Shown here: piece by piece, positions 17,208 through 26,817 of the stretch
Layout of the letters: each line of letters starts with the position of its first letter
Position numbering within the stretch: position 1 is the first letter of the stretch
Source of the DNA: DATJPY01 sp035506135
Lineage (GTDB): Bacteria > Myxococcota_A > UBA9160 > PR03
NCBI GenBank assembly: GCA_035506135.1
Contig: DATJPY010000006.1
Span: forward strand, 1-64,000
Direction: 5' to 3'
DNA: 64,000 nucleotides
Program-made: the position numbers and the translations under genes
Notes under the pieces: generated by a model
The model's database searches: none
What the model was told of the DNA's origin: nothing
What the model saw: only the letters and a program-made list of their open reading frames with translations

Positions 17208-19946
17208 GTGAGCGTACGCAACTTCGAAGCCCTGTTGAACCCCCGGAGCGTGGCGGTCATCGGCGCGACGAACCGGCCGCGCAGCGTCGGCGCCGTGGTG
17301 ATGCGCAACATCCTGCGCGGGGGCTTCGAAGGGCCGGTGATGCCGGTCAACCCCAAACACACCGCCGTGGCGGGCGTGCTCGCCTACCCGAGCGTTGCGA
17401 GCCTGCCCATCCCTCCCGACCTGGCCATCGTCTGCACGCCTCCGGCGACGGTCTCGGAGCTGCTGCGGTCGCTCGGAGCGGTCGGTACGCGCGCCGCCGC
17501 GGTGCTGACCGCCGGGCTCTCGCACGCGAAGGACGAGGCCGGCGCGTCGCTCGCCGCGCGCGCCATGGAGGAGGCGGAGCGCAGCGGTCTCCGCGTGCTC
17601 GGGCCCAACAGCCTGGGGCTCCTGGTGCCCGGGATCGGACTCAACGCGAGCTTCGCGCATACCGGCGCCGAGCCGGGGCACGTCGCGTTCGTCTCGCAGT
17701 CCGGCGCCGTCTGTACCGCGGCACTCGACTGGGCGCGCGCGAGCGCGGTGGGCTTCTCGCATTTCGTGTCGCTCGGCGACAGCGCCGACGTCGACGTCGC
17801 CGACCTGCTCGACTGGCTCGGCGCCGACCCGAAGGTGCGCGCCATCCTGCTCTACCTGGAGTCGATCCTGGTTCGGCCCGAGACCGCTCGCGCCGGTCGC
17901 GCATCGACGCTCCCGGCCCGCAAGTTCCTGTCGGCGGCGCGCGCGGCGTCGCGCAACAAGCCCGTGGTGGTCCTGAAGGCCGGGCGCCGCGAGGAGGCTG
18001 CTCGGGCGGCCTTCTCGCACAGCGGAGCGCTGGCGGGCGCCGACGACGTCTGCGACGCCGCGCTGCGGCGCGCGGGGCTGCTCCGGGTCGAACGAATCGA
18101 CGAGCTCTTCGATGCGGCCGAGACCCTGGTGCGATCGCGGCGGCTCTCGGGCGATCGCGTCGCCATCGTGAGCAACGGCGGCGGCCTGGCGGTGATGGCG
18201 ACCGACGGCCTGGTCGCGCGCGGCGGCCGGCTCGCGGATCTGGCGCCCGACACGATCCGGCGTCTCGACGCCGTGCTCCCGCCGAGCTGGTCGGGCGGGA
18301 ACCCGGTCGACCTGATCGGCGATGCCCCCGGTGAGCGCTATGCGAGCGCGCTCGGCACGGTGCTCGGGGATCCCGGTGTCGACGCGGTGCTGGTGCTGCA
18401 TGCGCCGACCGCGATCGCGTCGAGCGAGGAGGCCGCGCTCGCGGTCGCAGAAGTCGTCCGGAAGCACGAGTCGCGGCCGGACGTGTTCGCGAGCTGGCTC
18501 GGTCGCGAGGGCGGCGAACAAGCACAGCGGATCCTCCGCGAGGCGGGCATCGCCACCTACGACACGCCCGAGGATGCGGTCGCGGGCTTTGCGCATCTGC
18601 TGGCCCACCGCGTCGGACAGGCGCTGCTGCGCGAGGTACCGCCGTCGCTCCCCGTCGAGTTCGCGCCCCGGACCGAGGAGGCGGGCCGCGTGATCGAGGC
18701 CGCCCTGGCGGCGGGAGCCGATCGACTCTCGGAGGCCGAATCGAAGGCGATCCTCTCGGCGTACGGCGTCCCGGTGGTGCCGACGCGGATCGCGGGCGAT
18801 GCGGAGGCGGCCGCCCGGGGGGCCGCGGAGATCGGCTTCCCCGTCGCTCTCAAGATCCTCTCGCCCGACGTGGTCCACAAGTCCGACGTCGGCGGCGTGT
18901 CGCTCGATCTCCCGAGCACCGCCGCCGTCCTCGACGCTGCGCGTGCCATGGTGGAGAGGCTGCGATCGACCGCGCCGCAGGCGCGCCTCGCCGGCTTCAC
19001 GGTGCAGCCGATGGCGCGCCGCCCCGCGGCGATAGAGCTCTTCGTCGGCATCGGCTGCGACGCGATCTTCGGGCCCGTCGTGCTGTTCGGGCAGGGAGGG
19101 CTCGCGATCGAGCAGATCGGCGACCGCGCCATCGCGCTCCCGCCCCTCAACCTGAATCTGGCGCGCGAGCTGGTCGGACGCACGCGCGTCGCCCGGCTGC
19201 TCGGGGGCTTCCGCGGCGTCCCGCCGATCGATCGCGACGCTCTCGAGCTCGCGCTGGTGAAAGTGGCGCAGATCGCGGTCGACCTGCCCGAGGTCGTCGA
19301 GCTCGACGTGAATCCGCTCGTGGCCGACGCCAGCGGAGTGCTCGCGCTCGACGCACGCATCCGGATCCAGCGCGCGGACCGCGCCGACCGGCTGGCGATC
19401 CGCCCCTACCCGCGCGAGCTCGAGGAGACGGTGTCGCTGCGCGACGGGCGCAGCGTCCGGCTCCGCCCGATCCGCCCGGAGGACGAGCCCTCGTACCTCG
19501 CCTTCTTCACGCGCCTCTCGCCCGAGGATCTGCGCTTCCGATTCTTCAACCTCGTGCGCGCGATGCCGCACTCCCAGCTCGCCCGCTACACGCAGATCGA
19601 CTACGACCGCGAGATGGCCTTCATCGCGACCGCCGAGGGACCGGATGGCGCGCCGCAGACGCTCGGCGTGGTGAACGCCGTGGCGACCCCGGGCGGAACG
19701 GAGGCCGAGTTCGCGATCCAGGTGCGCACGGACCTGAAGGGAAAGGGACTCGGACACGCGCTGCTCGCGAAGATGATCCGCTACTGCCGCGCGCGCGGCC
19801 TCCGCACCCTCGTGGGCCAGGTCCTGCCCGACAATCGGGCGATGCTCGACCTCGCCCACGCCCTCGGCTTCCAGAGCCGCTTCTCGCGCGAGGATGGAGC
19901 GGTCGAGGTCCGGCTCGCGCTGGATCGCACCGCCGCCGGCGCGTAG
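17208..19946 (+). CDS. ADP-forming acyl-CoA synthetase / GNAT acetyltransferase fusion (PatZ-like)
   Basis: 912-residue protein. Residues about 5-460 are the CoA-binding and ligase parts of NDP-forming acetyl-CoA synthetase (PRSVAVIGATNRPRSVGAVV; FSHSGALAG near 267-275). Residues about 500-720 are the ATP-grasp part (FPVALKILSPDVVHKSDVGG). From about 741 to the end is a GNAT domain (VRLRPIRPEDEPSYL; KGKGLGHALLAKMI). This layout is that of protein-lysine acetyltransferases which control acetyl-CoA synthetase. Here the active-site His of SHSGAL is kept, whereas the enteric PatZ has lost it (from memory), so synthetase activity may remain. GTG start at 17208. Confidence 0.9.
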   Translation: MSVRNFEALLNPRSVAVIGATNRPRSVGAVVMRNILRGGFEGPVMPVNPKHTAVAGVLAYPSVASLPIPPDLAIVCTPPATVSELLRSLGAVGTRAAAVLTAGLSHAKDEAGASLAARAMEEAERSGLRVLGPNSLGLLVPGIGLNASFAHTGAEPGHVAFVSQSGAVCTAALDWARASAVGFSHFVSLGDSADVDVADLLDWLGADPKVRAILLYLESILVRPETARAGRASTLPARKFLSAARAASRNKPVVVLKAGRREEAARAAFSHSGALAGADDVCDAALRRAGLLRVERIDELFDAAETLVRSRRLSGDRVAIVSNGGGLAVMATDGLVARGGRLADLAPDTIRRLDAVLPPSWSGGNPVDLIGDAPGERYASALGTVLGDPGVDAVLVLHAPTAIASSEEAALAVAEVVRKHESRPDVFASWLGREGGEQAQRILREAGIATYDTPEDAVAGFAHLLAHRVGQALLREVPPSLPVEFAPRTEEAGRVIEAALAAGADRLSEAESKAILSAYGVPVVPTRIAGDAEAAARGAAEIGFPVALKILSPDVVHKSDVGGVSLDLPSTAAVLDAARAMVERLRSTAPQARLAGFTVQPMARRPAAIELFVGIGCDAIFGPVVLFGQGGLAIEQIGDRAIALPPLNLNLARELVGRTRVARLLGGFRGVPPIDRDALELALVKVAQIAVDLPEVVELDVNPLVADASGVLALDARIRIQRADRADRLAIRPYPRELEETVSLRDGRSVRLRPIRPEDEPSYLAFFTRLSPEDLRFRFFNLVRAMPHSQLARYTQIDYDREMAFIATAEGPDGAPQTLGVVNAVATPGGTEAEFAIQVRTDLKGKGLGHALLAKMIRYCRARGLRTLVGQVLPDNRAMLDLAHALGFQSRFSREDGAVEVRLALDRTAAGA

Positions 19947-20066
19947 GAGGCGCGGAGGCACAGCTCGCTCCCGGCGACGCCGAGCACGGCGCGCTGCGCG
20001 CGGAGTTCGCGTGGATCGTGTCGCAGGCGCGGTGCGCGAGCGGCGCGTCGCGGCCCGAGACCTCCG

Positions 20067-21449
20067 TTAGAGCGAGCGGAGGAAGTCGAGCACGTCCTGC
20101 TTCTGCGGCTCGCTCAGCATCTCGAAGGCGTCGACCACGCGGTTGGCCTCCGACGCGGCGAAGCGACCGTCCGCCGCGCTGGCGTGGGCGGTGATCGCCG
20201 CGAGCAGGTCGGTCGTCCGCCCGTCGTGCAGGAAGAAGATCCGCTGGCCGACGCCCCAGAGCGGCGCCGTGCGAAACTCGTCGGGTCCCGCCTGCGCCTG
20301 CACGATGTCGTCGGCCAGCCCGGGCCCCATCCCGTGGAGCAGCAGGTCGGAGTAGAGAGGGACGGGCTGGTTGCGCAGCGCCTCGACGGACGCGTTGCCG
20401 GTCGCGAGCATCGGCGTGTGGCAGTCGGCGCAGCCGACGGTGCGGAAGAGCGTGCGGCCGCTCTCGATCGAGGCGGTCCCTCCCGGCGTATCCGGCGAGG
20501 GCACCGGAGGCGCGAGGAACCTCATGAACGCGGCGAACTTCTCGATCCCGCTCAGCATGTCGGCCGGCGTGGCGCCGTCGAGGTTGGTGACGTCGTTCGG
20601 CGTCGGCGCGAGCTGACAGCTCGCGGTCTCGTCGCGCTCGGTCTGGAACAGCTCGTTGCTGATCCCCATCTCGACGTTGTAGGCCTCGCCCGAGAAGAGC
20701 AGCAGCGACTTGTTCTGCGCCTTCCAGCCGAAGCGCGCGACGGTGCCGTCGTTGCCGTTGACGTTCGTCGTGCCCGAGTCGAGTCGGATGCGGTGCGGGC
20801 GACCGCGGATGCCGAGCGCCGCCTTGCGGCGGGAGGCGAGCTGCCCGTTCCGGACGATGAGGGCATCCGGGATCTGCTCGATCAAGCCGGCGCCGAAGGT
20901 CGGGGTGGGAATGCGGAAGATGACGTTCCCGGCGCGCGCCGCGGCGGCGAAGTCCTCCTGCGCGATGGCGCAGCGGCTCGCGTCGCCGCTGCCGTCGGAG
21001 CGCGATGACACCACGAAGAGGTCATGGACCCCGCCGTCGCGGCTGCCGTCGGGGTTGTACTTGAAGCGCGCCTCGCGGACGGGCCCGTCGAGGGTCACGA
21101 AGGCGGGGACCGCGTTGTGCGCGCCGAAGGCGGTGGCCACGTCGACCTGCGGATTCACCGGCGGGCTCGTGCCGCCGAGGGCCGGCTGCACGTGGCAGCC
21201 GCCGCAGCTGTCGAGGTTGAAGCGCGGCCCGAGTCCTTCGGCGAGCGTCTCGGGCTCGGTGAACTCGGCCTTGCCGGCCTCGAAGGCGGCGAGCTGCGCC
21301 GGCGTGAGGCCCGGCAGCGGATCGCCGGCGCCCGACGCCCCGGCGCGCACGCCCGGATCGCGGGCGGGATCCGCGGCAGCGAGTCCGCCGACGGAGAGCA
21401 GCAGCGGAGCGGCGAGCGCCGCCCGGAGGATCGCGTTGCGATGCGGCAT
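20067..21449 (-). CDS. exported di-haem cytochrome c, DUF1111 (DHOR/peroxidase-like) family
   Basis: 460-residue periplasmic protein with a signal peptide (about 1-26, ending AAADP). Two haem c sites are visible: CGGCH (82-86) and CADCH (about 340-344). The DUF1111 signature region includes FGWKAQNKSLLLFSGEAYNVEMG and SDLLLHGMGPGLADDI. The family is related to di-haem cytochrome c peroxidases and MauG-like enzymes, but its substrate is unknown. It stands alone, with no imelysin or iron-uptake gene beside it as is sometimes seen with relatives. Convergent with the GNAT fusion gene, 120 bases away. Confidence 0.9.
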   Translation of the reverse strand: MPHRNAILRAALAAPLLLSVGGLAAADPARDPGVRAGASGAGDPLPGLTPAQLAAFEAGKAEFTEPETLAEGLGPRFNLDSCGGCHVQPALGGTSPPVNPQVDVATAFGAHNAVPAFVTLDGPVREARFKYNPDGSRDGGVHDLFVVSSRSDGSGDASRCAIAQEDFAAAARAGNVIFRIPTPTFGAGLIEQIPDALIVRNGQLASRRKAALGIRGRPHRIRLDSGTTNVNGNDGTVARFGWKAQNKSLLLFSGEAYNVEMGISNELFQTERDETASCQLAPTPNDVTNLDGATPADMLSGIEKFAAFMRFLAPPVPSPDTPGGTASIESGRTLFRTVGCADCHTPMLATGNASVEALRNQPVPLYSDLLLHGMGPGLADDIVQAQAGPDEFRTAPLWGVGQRIFFLHDGRTTDLLAAITAHASAADGRFAASEANRVVDAFEMLSEPQKQDVLDFLRSL

Positions 21450-21674
21450 GTCCCCCTCCCCCGGTTGCCCGCACGGCCACGGCTACCGCTGCGGCTCGCG
21501 GGGCGACCTTCCCCATCCGCATCGTCGAAGATCCGACGCGACAAGGTGATGACACGCACGGCAGGAGGAGCACCTGGAGATGACAGCGTGCGCGCTGCGA
21601 CCTCGCCTCCGGCGATCTGCCGCCGGCCTACGCGAAGCAGCGGCGCGCGCAGCGATGGTGGCGTCATGACACCG

Positions 21675-22379
21675 TCAGTGATGCGCAACGCGCCGAAGCG
21701 TCTCGACGCGGCCGTCGGCGTGGCCGACGAGCACGCTCTCCGCGGTCCCGAGGAAGAGCCCCGTGTCGACGACGCCCGGAATCGAGAGCAGCGCCGCGTC
21801 GAGCGCTCGCGCCGCACCCGGGTCGAGCGGCGCGGCGGGCGTGAGGTCGAGGATCTCGTTGCCGTTGTCCGTCCGGTAGGCGGCAGCGCCGTCGGCATCG
21901 CGCCGCAGCGACATCGAGAGGCCGAGCTCGCGCACGCAGCGCCTCACCGGCGCGAGCGCGAAGGGGATCACCTCGATCGGGATGCGGCCGCGCGCACCGA
22001 GCCCGGTGACGAGCTTCTCGCTGCCGACCACGATCACCTGGCGGAGCGACGCGGCCGCCACGATCCGCTCGCGCACCAGCGCGCCGCCCCACCCCTTCAC
22101 CAGATCGAGCCCGGGCGCCACCTCGTCGGCCCCGTCGACGGTGAGGTCGAGCGGCGGACCCTCGTCGAGGTCGGCGAGCGCGATGCCCGCCGCGCGGGCG
22201 AGCCGCGCCGAGGCCTCGGAGGTCGGCACTCCCGACACGCGCAGGCCCTGGCGGACCCGCTCGCCGAGGCGGGTGATGAAGAGCGATGCGGCGCGCCCTG
22301 ATCCGAGCCCGAGGCGCGCGCCGTCGCGGACCTCGTCGAGCGCCGCCTTCGCCACCGCCTCGAGCGCCGGGTCCGCCAT
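21675..22379 (-). CDS. rpiA: ribose-5-phosphate isomerase A
   Basis: 234-residue enzyme that interconverts ribose 5-phosphate and ribulose 5-phosphate in the pentose phosphate pathway. Motifs in order: GLGSGRAASLFI (phosphate loop, usually GTGST), DLTVDGADEV with the catalytic Asp residues, LVKGWGGALVRERIVA with the Lys and catalytic Glu, and YRTDNGNEILDL. The Ala/Arg in place of Ser/Thr in GSGRA is a small departure. A transaldolase gene sits far away at 47344. Divergent from the GST gene by about 80 bases. Confidence 0.95.
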   Translation of the reverse strand: MADPALEAVAKAALDEVRDGARLGLGSGRAASLFITRLGERVRQGLRVSGVPTSEASARLARAAGIALADLDEGPPLDLTVDGADEVAPGLDLVKGWGGALVRERIVAAASLRQVIVVGSEKLVTGLGARGRIPIEVIPFALAPVRRCVRELGLSMSLRRDADGAAAYRTDNGNEILDLTPAAPLDPGAARALDAALLSIPGVVDTGLFLGTAESVLVGHADGRVETLRRVAHH

Positions 22380-22461
22380 CCGCGCAGCATACTCGACCCG
22401 GCGGCGCGCGCGCGGAGGGCCGCGCTAGGCTCCCGCCGCGCCCAACGAAAGGAAGCCCTGC

Positions 22462-23142
22462 ATGTCTCTCGTCGTCCTCGGGGGCAACGTGTCCCCCTTC
22501 GTCCGCAAGGTCCGCGTCGCACTGGCCGAGAAGGGTCTCGACTACCGGCTCGATCAGGTGAATCCGTTCTCGCCGCCCGAGGGCTGGCGCGCGGTGAGCC
22601 CGCTGGGCCGCATCCCCGCCTTCAAGGACGGCGATCGCACGCTCGCGGACTCCTCCGTGATCTGCGCCTATCTGGAGAAGCGCTTCCCCACGCCGGCGCT
22701 GCTCCCCTCGGACCCGTACGACCACGCGCGCGCCCTCTGGTTCGAGGAGTTCATGGACGGCGGCTTCACGCCCGTGGCGGGGCCGAAGGTCTTCTTCGCG
22801 TTGGTGCTGAAGCCGCTCTTCGGAGGCAAGGCCGAGGCCGATCCCGCCGACGAGGCGGCGGCGAAGAAGGTGGTGGACGAGGAGCTGCCCGCCTTCTGGG
22901 ACTACCTCGAGAAGGAGCTCGGCGATCGCGAGTTCTTCGTCGGCAACCAGCTCACGCTCGCCGACATCTCGGTCGCGAGCGTGCACGTGAACCTGCGACA
23001 CGCCGGCGTGGCGCCCGCGCGCAAGCGCTGGCCTCGGCTGCGCGCGTTCCTCGACCGCATGCACGGACGCCCCTCGTTCAAGAAGGTGATCGAGGAGGAG
23101 ACCCCGATCTTCGGCAAGCGCTCGGCGCGGATCACCGACTGA
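22462..23142 (+). CDS. glutathione S-transferase family protein
   Basis: 226-residue cytosolic protein. The N-terminal thioredoxin-fold domain (about 1-78) opens LVVLGGNVSPFVRKVRVAL, with Ser10 as the likely catalytic residue, and has SPLGRIPAFKDGDRTLADSS for glutathione contact. The helical C-terminal domain includes VGNQLTLADISVASVHVN, the usual N-capping Asp motif. The start ATG has an AAGGAAG ribosome site. The membrane protein gene follows after four bases, so both are likely co-transcribed. The acceptor substrate cannot be told. Confidence 0.92.
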   Translation: MSLVVLGGNVSPFVRKVRVALAEKGLDYRLDQVNPFSPPEGWRAVSPLGRIPAFKDGDRTLADSSVICAYLEKRFPTPALLPSDPYDHARALWFEEFMDGGFTPVAGPKVFFALVLKPLFGGKAEADPADEAAAKKVVDEELPAFWDYLEKELGDREFFVGNQLTLADISVASVHVNLRHAGVAPARKRWPRLRAFLDRMHGRPSFKKVIEEETPIFGKRSARITD

Positions 23143-23146
23143 GCCG

Positions 23147-24790
23147 GTGATTCGCGGCGGCGGCACCGCGGCAACCCGTCGACGGCTGCTGACGGTCCGG
23201 CTCGCGGTGCTCGCCGCCGCCGTCGCCGGCGGCGCGCTGGCGTGGCAGCGGAACGCCGTCGTCTTCGACGACGCCTTCATCTCGTATCGCTACGCCGCGA
23301 ACCTGGTGGCCGGACATGGGCTCGTCTTCAACCCGGGTGAGCGCGTCGAGGGCTACACCAACTTCGCCTGGGTGATCGCGTCGGCCGCGGCTCTCGCCGG
23401 CGGCATCGATCCCTTCCACGCCACGCGCGCCCTCGGCGTGATCGCCTATCTGGCGGTGATCGCGGCCTGCGGCGCCTACGTGCTCTTCGGCGCGCGGGAC
23501 GAGAGCTGGCGCAGCCTCGCGCCCGCTCCGCTGCTCGCGGCGCTCGTGCTGCCCTACGGGCTCGCCGCGATGGCGGGAACCGGGATGGAGACGTCCTTCC
23601 TCGCGGCCTGCCTGCTCGGGATCGGCCTGCTCCACCACGCGTGGCCGCCTCGGAGCGCCGCGGGTCGAGCCACCGCGAGCCTGCTCCCGCTGCTCGCGTG
23701 CCTGATCCGTCCCGACGCCGCGCTCGTGGTCGCAGCGTCGGCGGGCGCGACGCTGCTCGAGACGTGGCTCCGAGGCGAGAGGCTCACCCGCTGCGCGGGG
23801 ACGCTCGCCTTGCGGATGGGACCGGCGGCGCTCGGCGTCCTCGCGCACCGGCTCTGGGCCGTGAGCTACTACGGCGACCTGCTTCCCAATACCTACTACG
23901 CGAAGGCGGCCGACCTGTGGAGCTGGGCGGTGGGCTTCGCCTATCTGCGCGCCTTCGCCGCCAACTCGCCGCAGGTGTGGATCCTCGAAGCCCTCGCCGG
24001 GCTCGGGCTCGTGCTCGGGTGGCGCAGCGCGCAGCGGGAGCTCGTCCTCTTCTGCCTGCTCTCGCTGCTCCTCTTCGCGACCTACGTCGCCAAGATCGGC
24101 GGCGACTTCATGTACTACCGCTTCGCCTTCGAGGTCTATCCGCTCGCGGTCTGCGCTGCGGCAGTCGGGCTCCAGCAGCTCGCGCGCCGTGAGCCACGCG
24201 GCTGGCTCGCGGCGCTCGCGCTCGCAGGTGTGGCGGCGGCCCTCTCCACCACCCGCCCCGTGCTCGACAAGGCGCGCGGAATGCAGTCGATGGACGAGAT
24301 GAACGGCTACGCAGTCCTCGGCGGCATCCTCGGGGCGCGGCTGAGGGACGCGCTCCCGCCCGACACGATCATCGCGACGACGCTCGCCGGCACGATCCCC
24401 TACTACTCGCACCTCGTGACGATCGACCAGTGGGGGCTCGGCGACCACTTCGTCGCGCATCTCCCGGCCGAGCGGATCACCTACCGCGGCCACGCCAAGC
24501 GCGCGCCGATCGACTACCTGCGCGAGCGCGGCGTGAATCTCCAGTTCGACCACCCGGAGGTCTGCCCGTGCGACTCGCCCTGCGACGAGGACCCGGACAA
24601 CGCACCCCTCGTGTTCGTGCGGCTGCCCGGCGGGCTCTGCGTGAGGAGCCGCTACCTGGTCGAGACGCAAGCACTCACGGCGCACCTGTGTGCGCATCCG
24701 GACGAGTTCCTCTTGCGGCGCGTCACCTGCCCTGCGGATCCACCGCCGACGTCTGGGAGCCGCGAGCCGGCTCGGAGCGCACCGCGCTGA
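23147..24790 (+). CDS. GT-C type polytopic glycosyltransferase-like protein (AftB-like)
   Basis: 547-residue membrane protein. After the first membrane segment, the loop VVFDDAFISYRYAANLVAGH ending in NPGERVEGYTNF carries the DD motif of GT-C enzymes that use polyprenyl-phosphate sugars. It resembles the mycobacterial arabinofuranosyltransferase AftB group, though the sugar here is unknown. About ten hydrophobic segments follow, then a soluble C-terminal part (GTIPYYSHLVTIDQWGLGDH; a late CPCDSPCDEDPD cluster). GTG start, four bases after the GST stop. Its last 68 bases overlap, antisense, the end of a second member of the same family. Confidence 0.8.
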   Translation: MIRGGGTAATRRRLLTVRLAVLAAAVAGGALAWQRNAVVFDDAFISYRYAANLVAGHGLVFNPGERVEGYTNFAWVIASAAALAGGIDPFHATRALGVIAYLAVIAACGAYVLFGARDESWRSLAPAPLLAALVLPYGLAAMAGTGMETSFLAACLLGIGLLHHAWPPRSAAGRATASLLPLLACLIRPDAALVVAASAGATLLETWLRGERLTRCAGTLALRMGPAALGVLAHRLWAVSYYGDLLPNTYYAKAADLWSWAVGFAYLRAFAANSPQVWILEALAGLGLVLGWRSAQRELVLFCLLSLLLFATYVAKIGGDFMYYRFAFEVYPLAVCAAAVGLQQLARREPRGWLAALALAGVAAALSTTRPVLDKARGMQSMDEMNGYAVLGGILGARLRDALPPDTIIATTLAGTIPYYSHLVTIDQWGLGDHFVAHLPAERITYRGHAKRAPIDYLRERGVNLQFDHPEVCPCDSPCDEDPDNAPLVFVRLPGGLCVRSRYLVETQALTAHLCAHPDEFLLRRVTCPADPPPTSGSREPARSAPR

Positions 24791-26633
24791 TCCGCTGCAT
24801 CAGGTCGTCGTACGCAGCCGGGTCGCGCAGATTCACGAAGTGGAGGCGCGGGAAGCGCCGCGCCGCCTCGTCGGGACCCTGGAGCAGCGAGCCGAACAGG
24901 ATCTCGCCGCCGCCGACGTCGGCGACCCAGAAGTCGGCGGCGCCGGCGCGCGCGAGCGCGAGGTAGCGCGGCAGGAGCTCGTCGGAGAGCGCCCAGAGCG
25001 AGTGCACCTCGTCGAACGCCCAGAAGTCCGCCCCCGCCTCCCTCGCGTACTCGGGAGTCGCGTGCTTGTCGTGCGCCAGGAAGCGGTGGCCGGCCGTCGG
25101 GCCGCGCGCCACCGCCGCATCGGTCAGGCCGAAGCGATCGAGCGTGCGCAGGTCCGAGAAGTACGGGATCGCACCCACGCAGCTGATCGCGAAGAAGGCG
25201 TCCTCCGGCAGCACGCCCTCGGCGCGGAGCGCTCCGAGGCGCCGGCCCTCGGGTGCCACCGTCTCCAGGAAGTGTCGGTGCTCCTCCTGACGGATGCCCA
25301 CGAAGTGGAAGGTGGTGCGCCGGAGGAGCGTGCGGTGCAGCTCCGCCAGCGTGCGCAGGCCCGGCCAGCGGTAGAGCGGATTGCGCGCGGGATCGAGGAA
25401 CGCGGAGCGCGCGGGATCGCCGGTCGCGAGGCCGGGGAAGCCGGTCATGTAGCGGTCGGGCGCCTCCACGTGCGAGCGCCACGGGATGGCCACGAGGCCC
25501 GCCAGCAGGGCCGCCACCGCGGCGGGCGCCAGCCAGCGGCCGCGCCGGGCGCGCGCGAGCTCGAAGACGCCGTCGCCGATCAGCAGGAACGCGAACGGGA
25601 AGTAGAGATCGAGCGGGCGATACTCGAAGTGGTCGCCGCCCACCGAGGCGACGTAGATCGCGTGCGGTGCGACGACCGCCGCGAAGAGCAGCGGGACGCG
25701 GAGGCTCCCGAGGCGCGCGTGGCGGTGCACACCGAGCACCAGCAGCGGGACCCAGAGCCAAGCGGAGTACTCGAGCGCCGCGCTCGCCAGGTAGTCGCCG
25801 CCCATGCTCCACCAGGCCTCACCGCCGACCTTCGCGAAGTACGTGTTCGGGAGCCAGGCTCCGTAGTAGGCGTGGCGCCAGAGCAGGTGCCCGAGGACGA
25901 GGGGCAGGAAGCCGGCGGCCTGGGCGGCGAGCCACGCGGGCGCGAGCGCCCGCCGCCGCGCGAGCACCACGGCCGCGACGCCGAGCGCGCTCGCCGCGAC
26001 GAGCAGGCCGTCGGGCCGGGTCAGCGACGCGAGAGCGAAGAGCGCGGCCGCGATCGGCGTGGCCCGGCGCTTCGCCTCGGCCGCCTCGATCTCGGTGAGG
26101 AGGCGCAGCGTGGCACCGACCACCAGGAGCTCGAACAGGCGCGTCTCGAGGCCGCTCGACGACCACACCGCGACGCTGCGAGTGGCGGCGAGCAGGAGCG
26201 GCGGCACGAGCGCGGGCCATGCCACGTCGTCCGGGCGGCGCGAGCGCCAGGCGCGGGTCGCGACGAGCGCCCAGAGCCCGACCGTCGCGGCGAGCAGGAG
26301 CGGGGTGGCGGCCAGGTCGGGGGCGATCCCGGTGAGCCGCGCCACGGCGGCCAGCACCAGGACCCAGAGGAAGTTCGTGTAGCCCTCGACGCGCTCGAAG
26401 CCGGGGTTGAACACGAGCCCGTGTCCCGCGGCGAGGTTCCGCGCGTAGCGGAACGAGATGAATGCGTCGTCGCAGAGGAAGGCGTAGACGCACGCGTGGA
26501 GGAGGAGGAGCGCCAGCGTCGCCGCCAAGGCGACGAGCATCGGCCAGGGAGGCCCCGTGCGACGCGCGCGCCACGGCTCCCGATCGGACGCCTCCATGCG
26601 ACTCACGGCCTCCCGCTGCCCGACGAAACTCAC
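24723..26633 (-). CDS. GT-C type polytopic glycosyltransferase-like protein (AftB-like), paralogue
   Basis: 636-residue membrane protein with the same signature as its convergent neighbour: FLCDDAFISFRYARNLAAGH and FERVEGYTNFLW after the first membrane segment. About ten hydrophobic segments and a long soluble C-terminal region follow (CVGAIPYFSDLRTLDRFGLT, AHDKHATPEYAREAGADFWA). The neighbour has matching C-terminal blocks (GTIPYYSHLVTIDQWGLGDH, GHAKRAPIDYLRERG), so the pair are paralogues. GTG start at 26633; an ATG at 26597 is an alternative. Probable role: sugar transfer to an envelope glycan on the periplasmic side. Confidence 0.82.
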   Translation of the reverse strand: MSFVGQREAVSRMEASDREPWRARRTGPPWPMLVALAATLALLLLHACVYAFLCDDAFISFRYARNLAAGHGLVFNPGFERVEGYTNFLWVLVLAAVARLTGIAPDLAATPLLLAATVGLWALVATRAWRSRRPDDVAWPALVPPLLLAATRSVAVWSSSGLETRLFELLVVGATLRLLTEIEAAEAKRRATPIAAALFALASLTRPDGLLVAASALGVAAVVLARRRALAPAWLAAQAAGFLPLVLGHLLWRHAYYGAWLPNTYFAKVGGEAWWSMGGDYLASAALEYSAWLWVPLLVLGVHRHARLGSLRVPLLFAAVVAPHAIYVASVGGDHFEYRPLDLYFPFAFLLIGDGVFELARARRGRWLAPAAVAALLAGLVAIPWRSHVEAPDRYMTGFPGLATGDPARSAFLDPARNPLYRWPGLRTLAELHRTLLRRTTFHFVGIRQEEHRHFLETVAPEGRRLGALRAEGVLPEDAFFAISCVGAIPYFSDLRTLDRFGLTDAAVARGPTAGHRFLAHDKHATPEYAREAGADFWAFDEVHSLWALSDELLPRYLALARAGAADFWVADVGGGEILFGSLLQGPDEAARRFPRLHFVNLRDPAAYDDLMQRISAVRSEPARGSQTSAVDPQGR

Positions 26634-26740
26634 GACGGCCCGCGACGACTAGGCTAGGGGGCGGGGGCGGTACGGCCAGCCCCGCCGACGGGCGCCCGCC
26701 GGCGCGCCGCGAGACCCGCCGCGGCGAGACGATCTTCGCC

Positions 26741-26767
26741 CGGCGACGCAGCGCGTCGCCGATTTCT
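26741..26767 (+). other. perfect 9-bp hairpin in the leader of the DUF3604 gene
   Basis: CGGCGACGC, loop AGC, then GCGTCGCCG and ATTTCT. The short T-rich tail makes it look like a weak intrinsic terminator, but no plus-strand gene ends nearby. It lies 50 bases before the ribosome site of the next gene, so it could be an attenuator-like leader element or chance in GC-rich DNA. Confidence 0.35.
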
Positions 26768-26817
26768 ACCCCACCCCTCCCCCATCGCGGCTAGCATGGC
26801 CGCGAGGAGGGGTGCGC

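Noticed and set aside
17070..19961. A 963-codon minus-strand open frame
   Set aside because: Antisense to the acyl-CoA synthetase/GNAT gene, whose motifs are complete. No ribosome site or family match.
19947..20066. Terminator or small gene between the GNAT fusion and DUF1111 genes
   Set aside because: GC-rich sequence with only weak, imperfect pairings and no T-tract or start signal.
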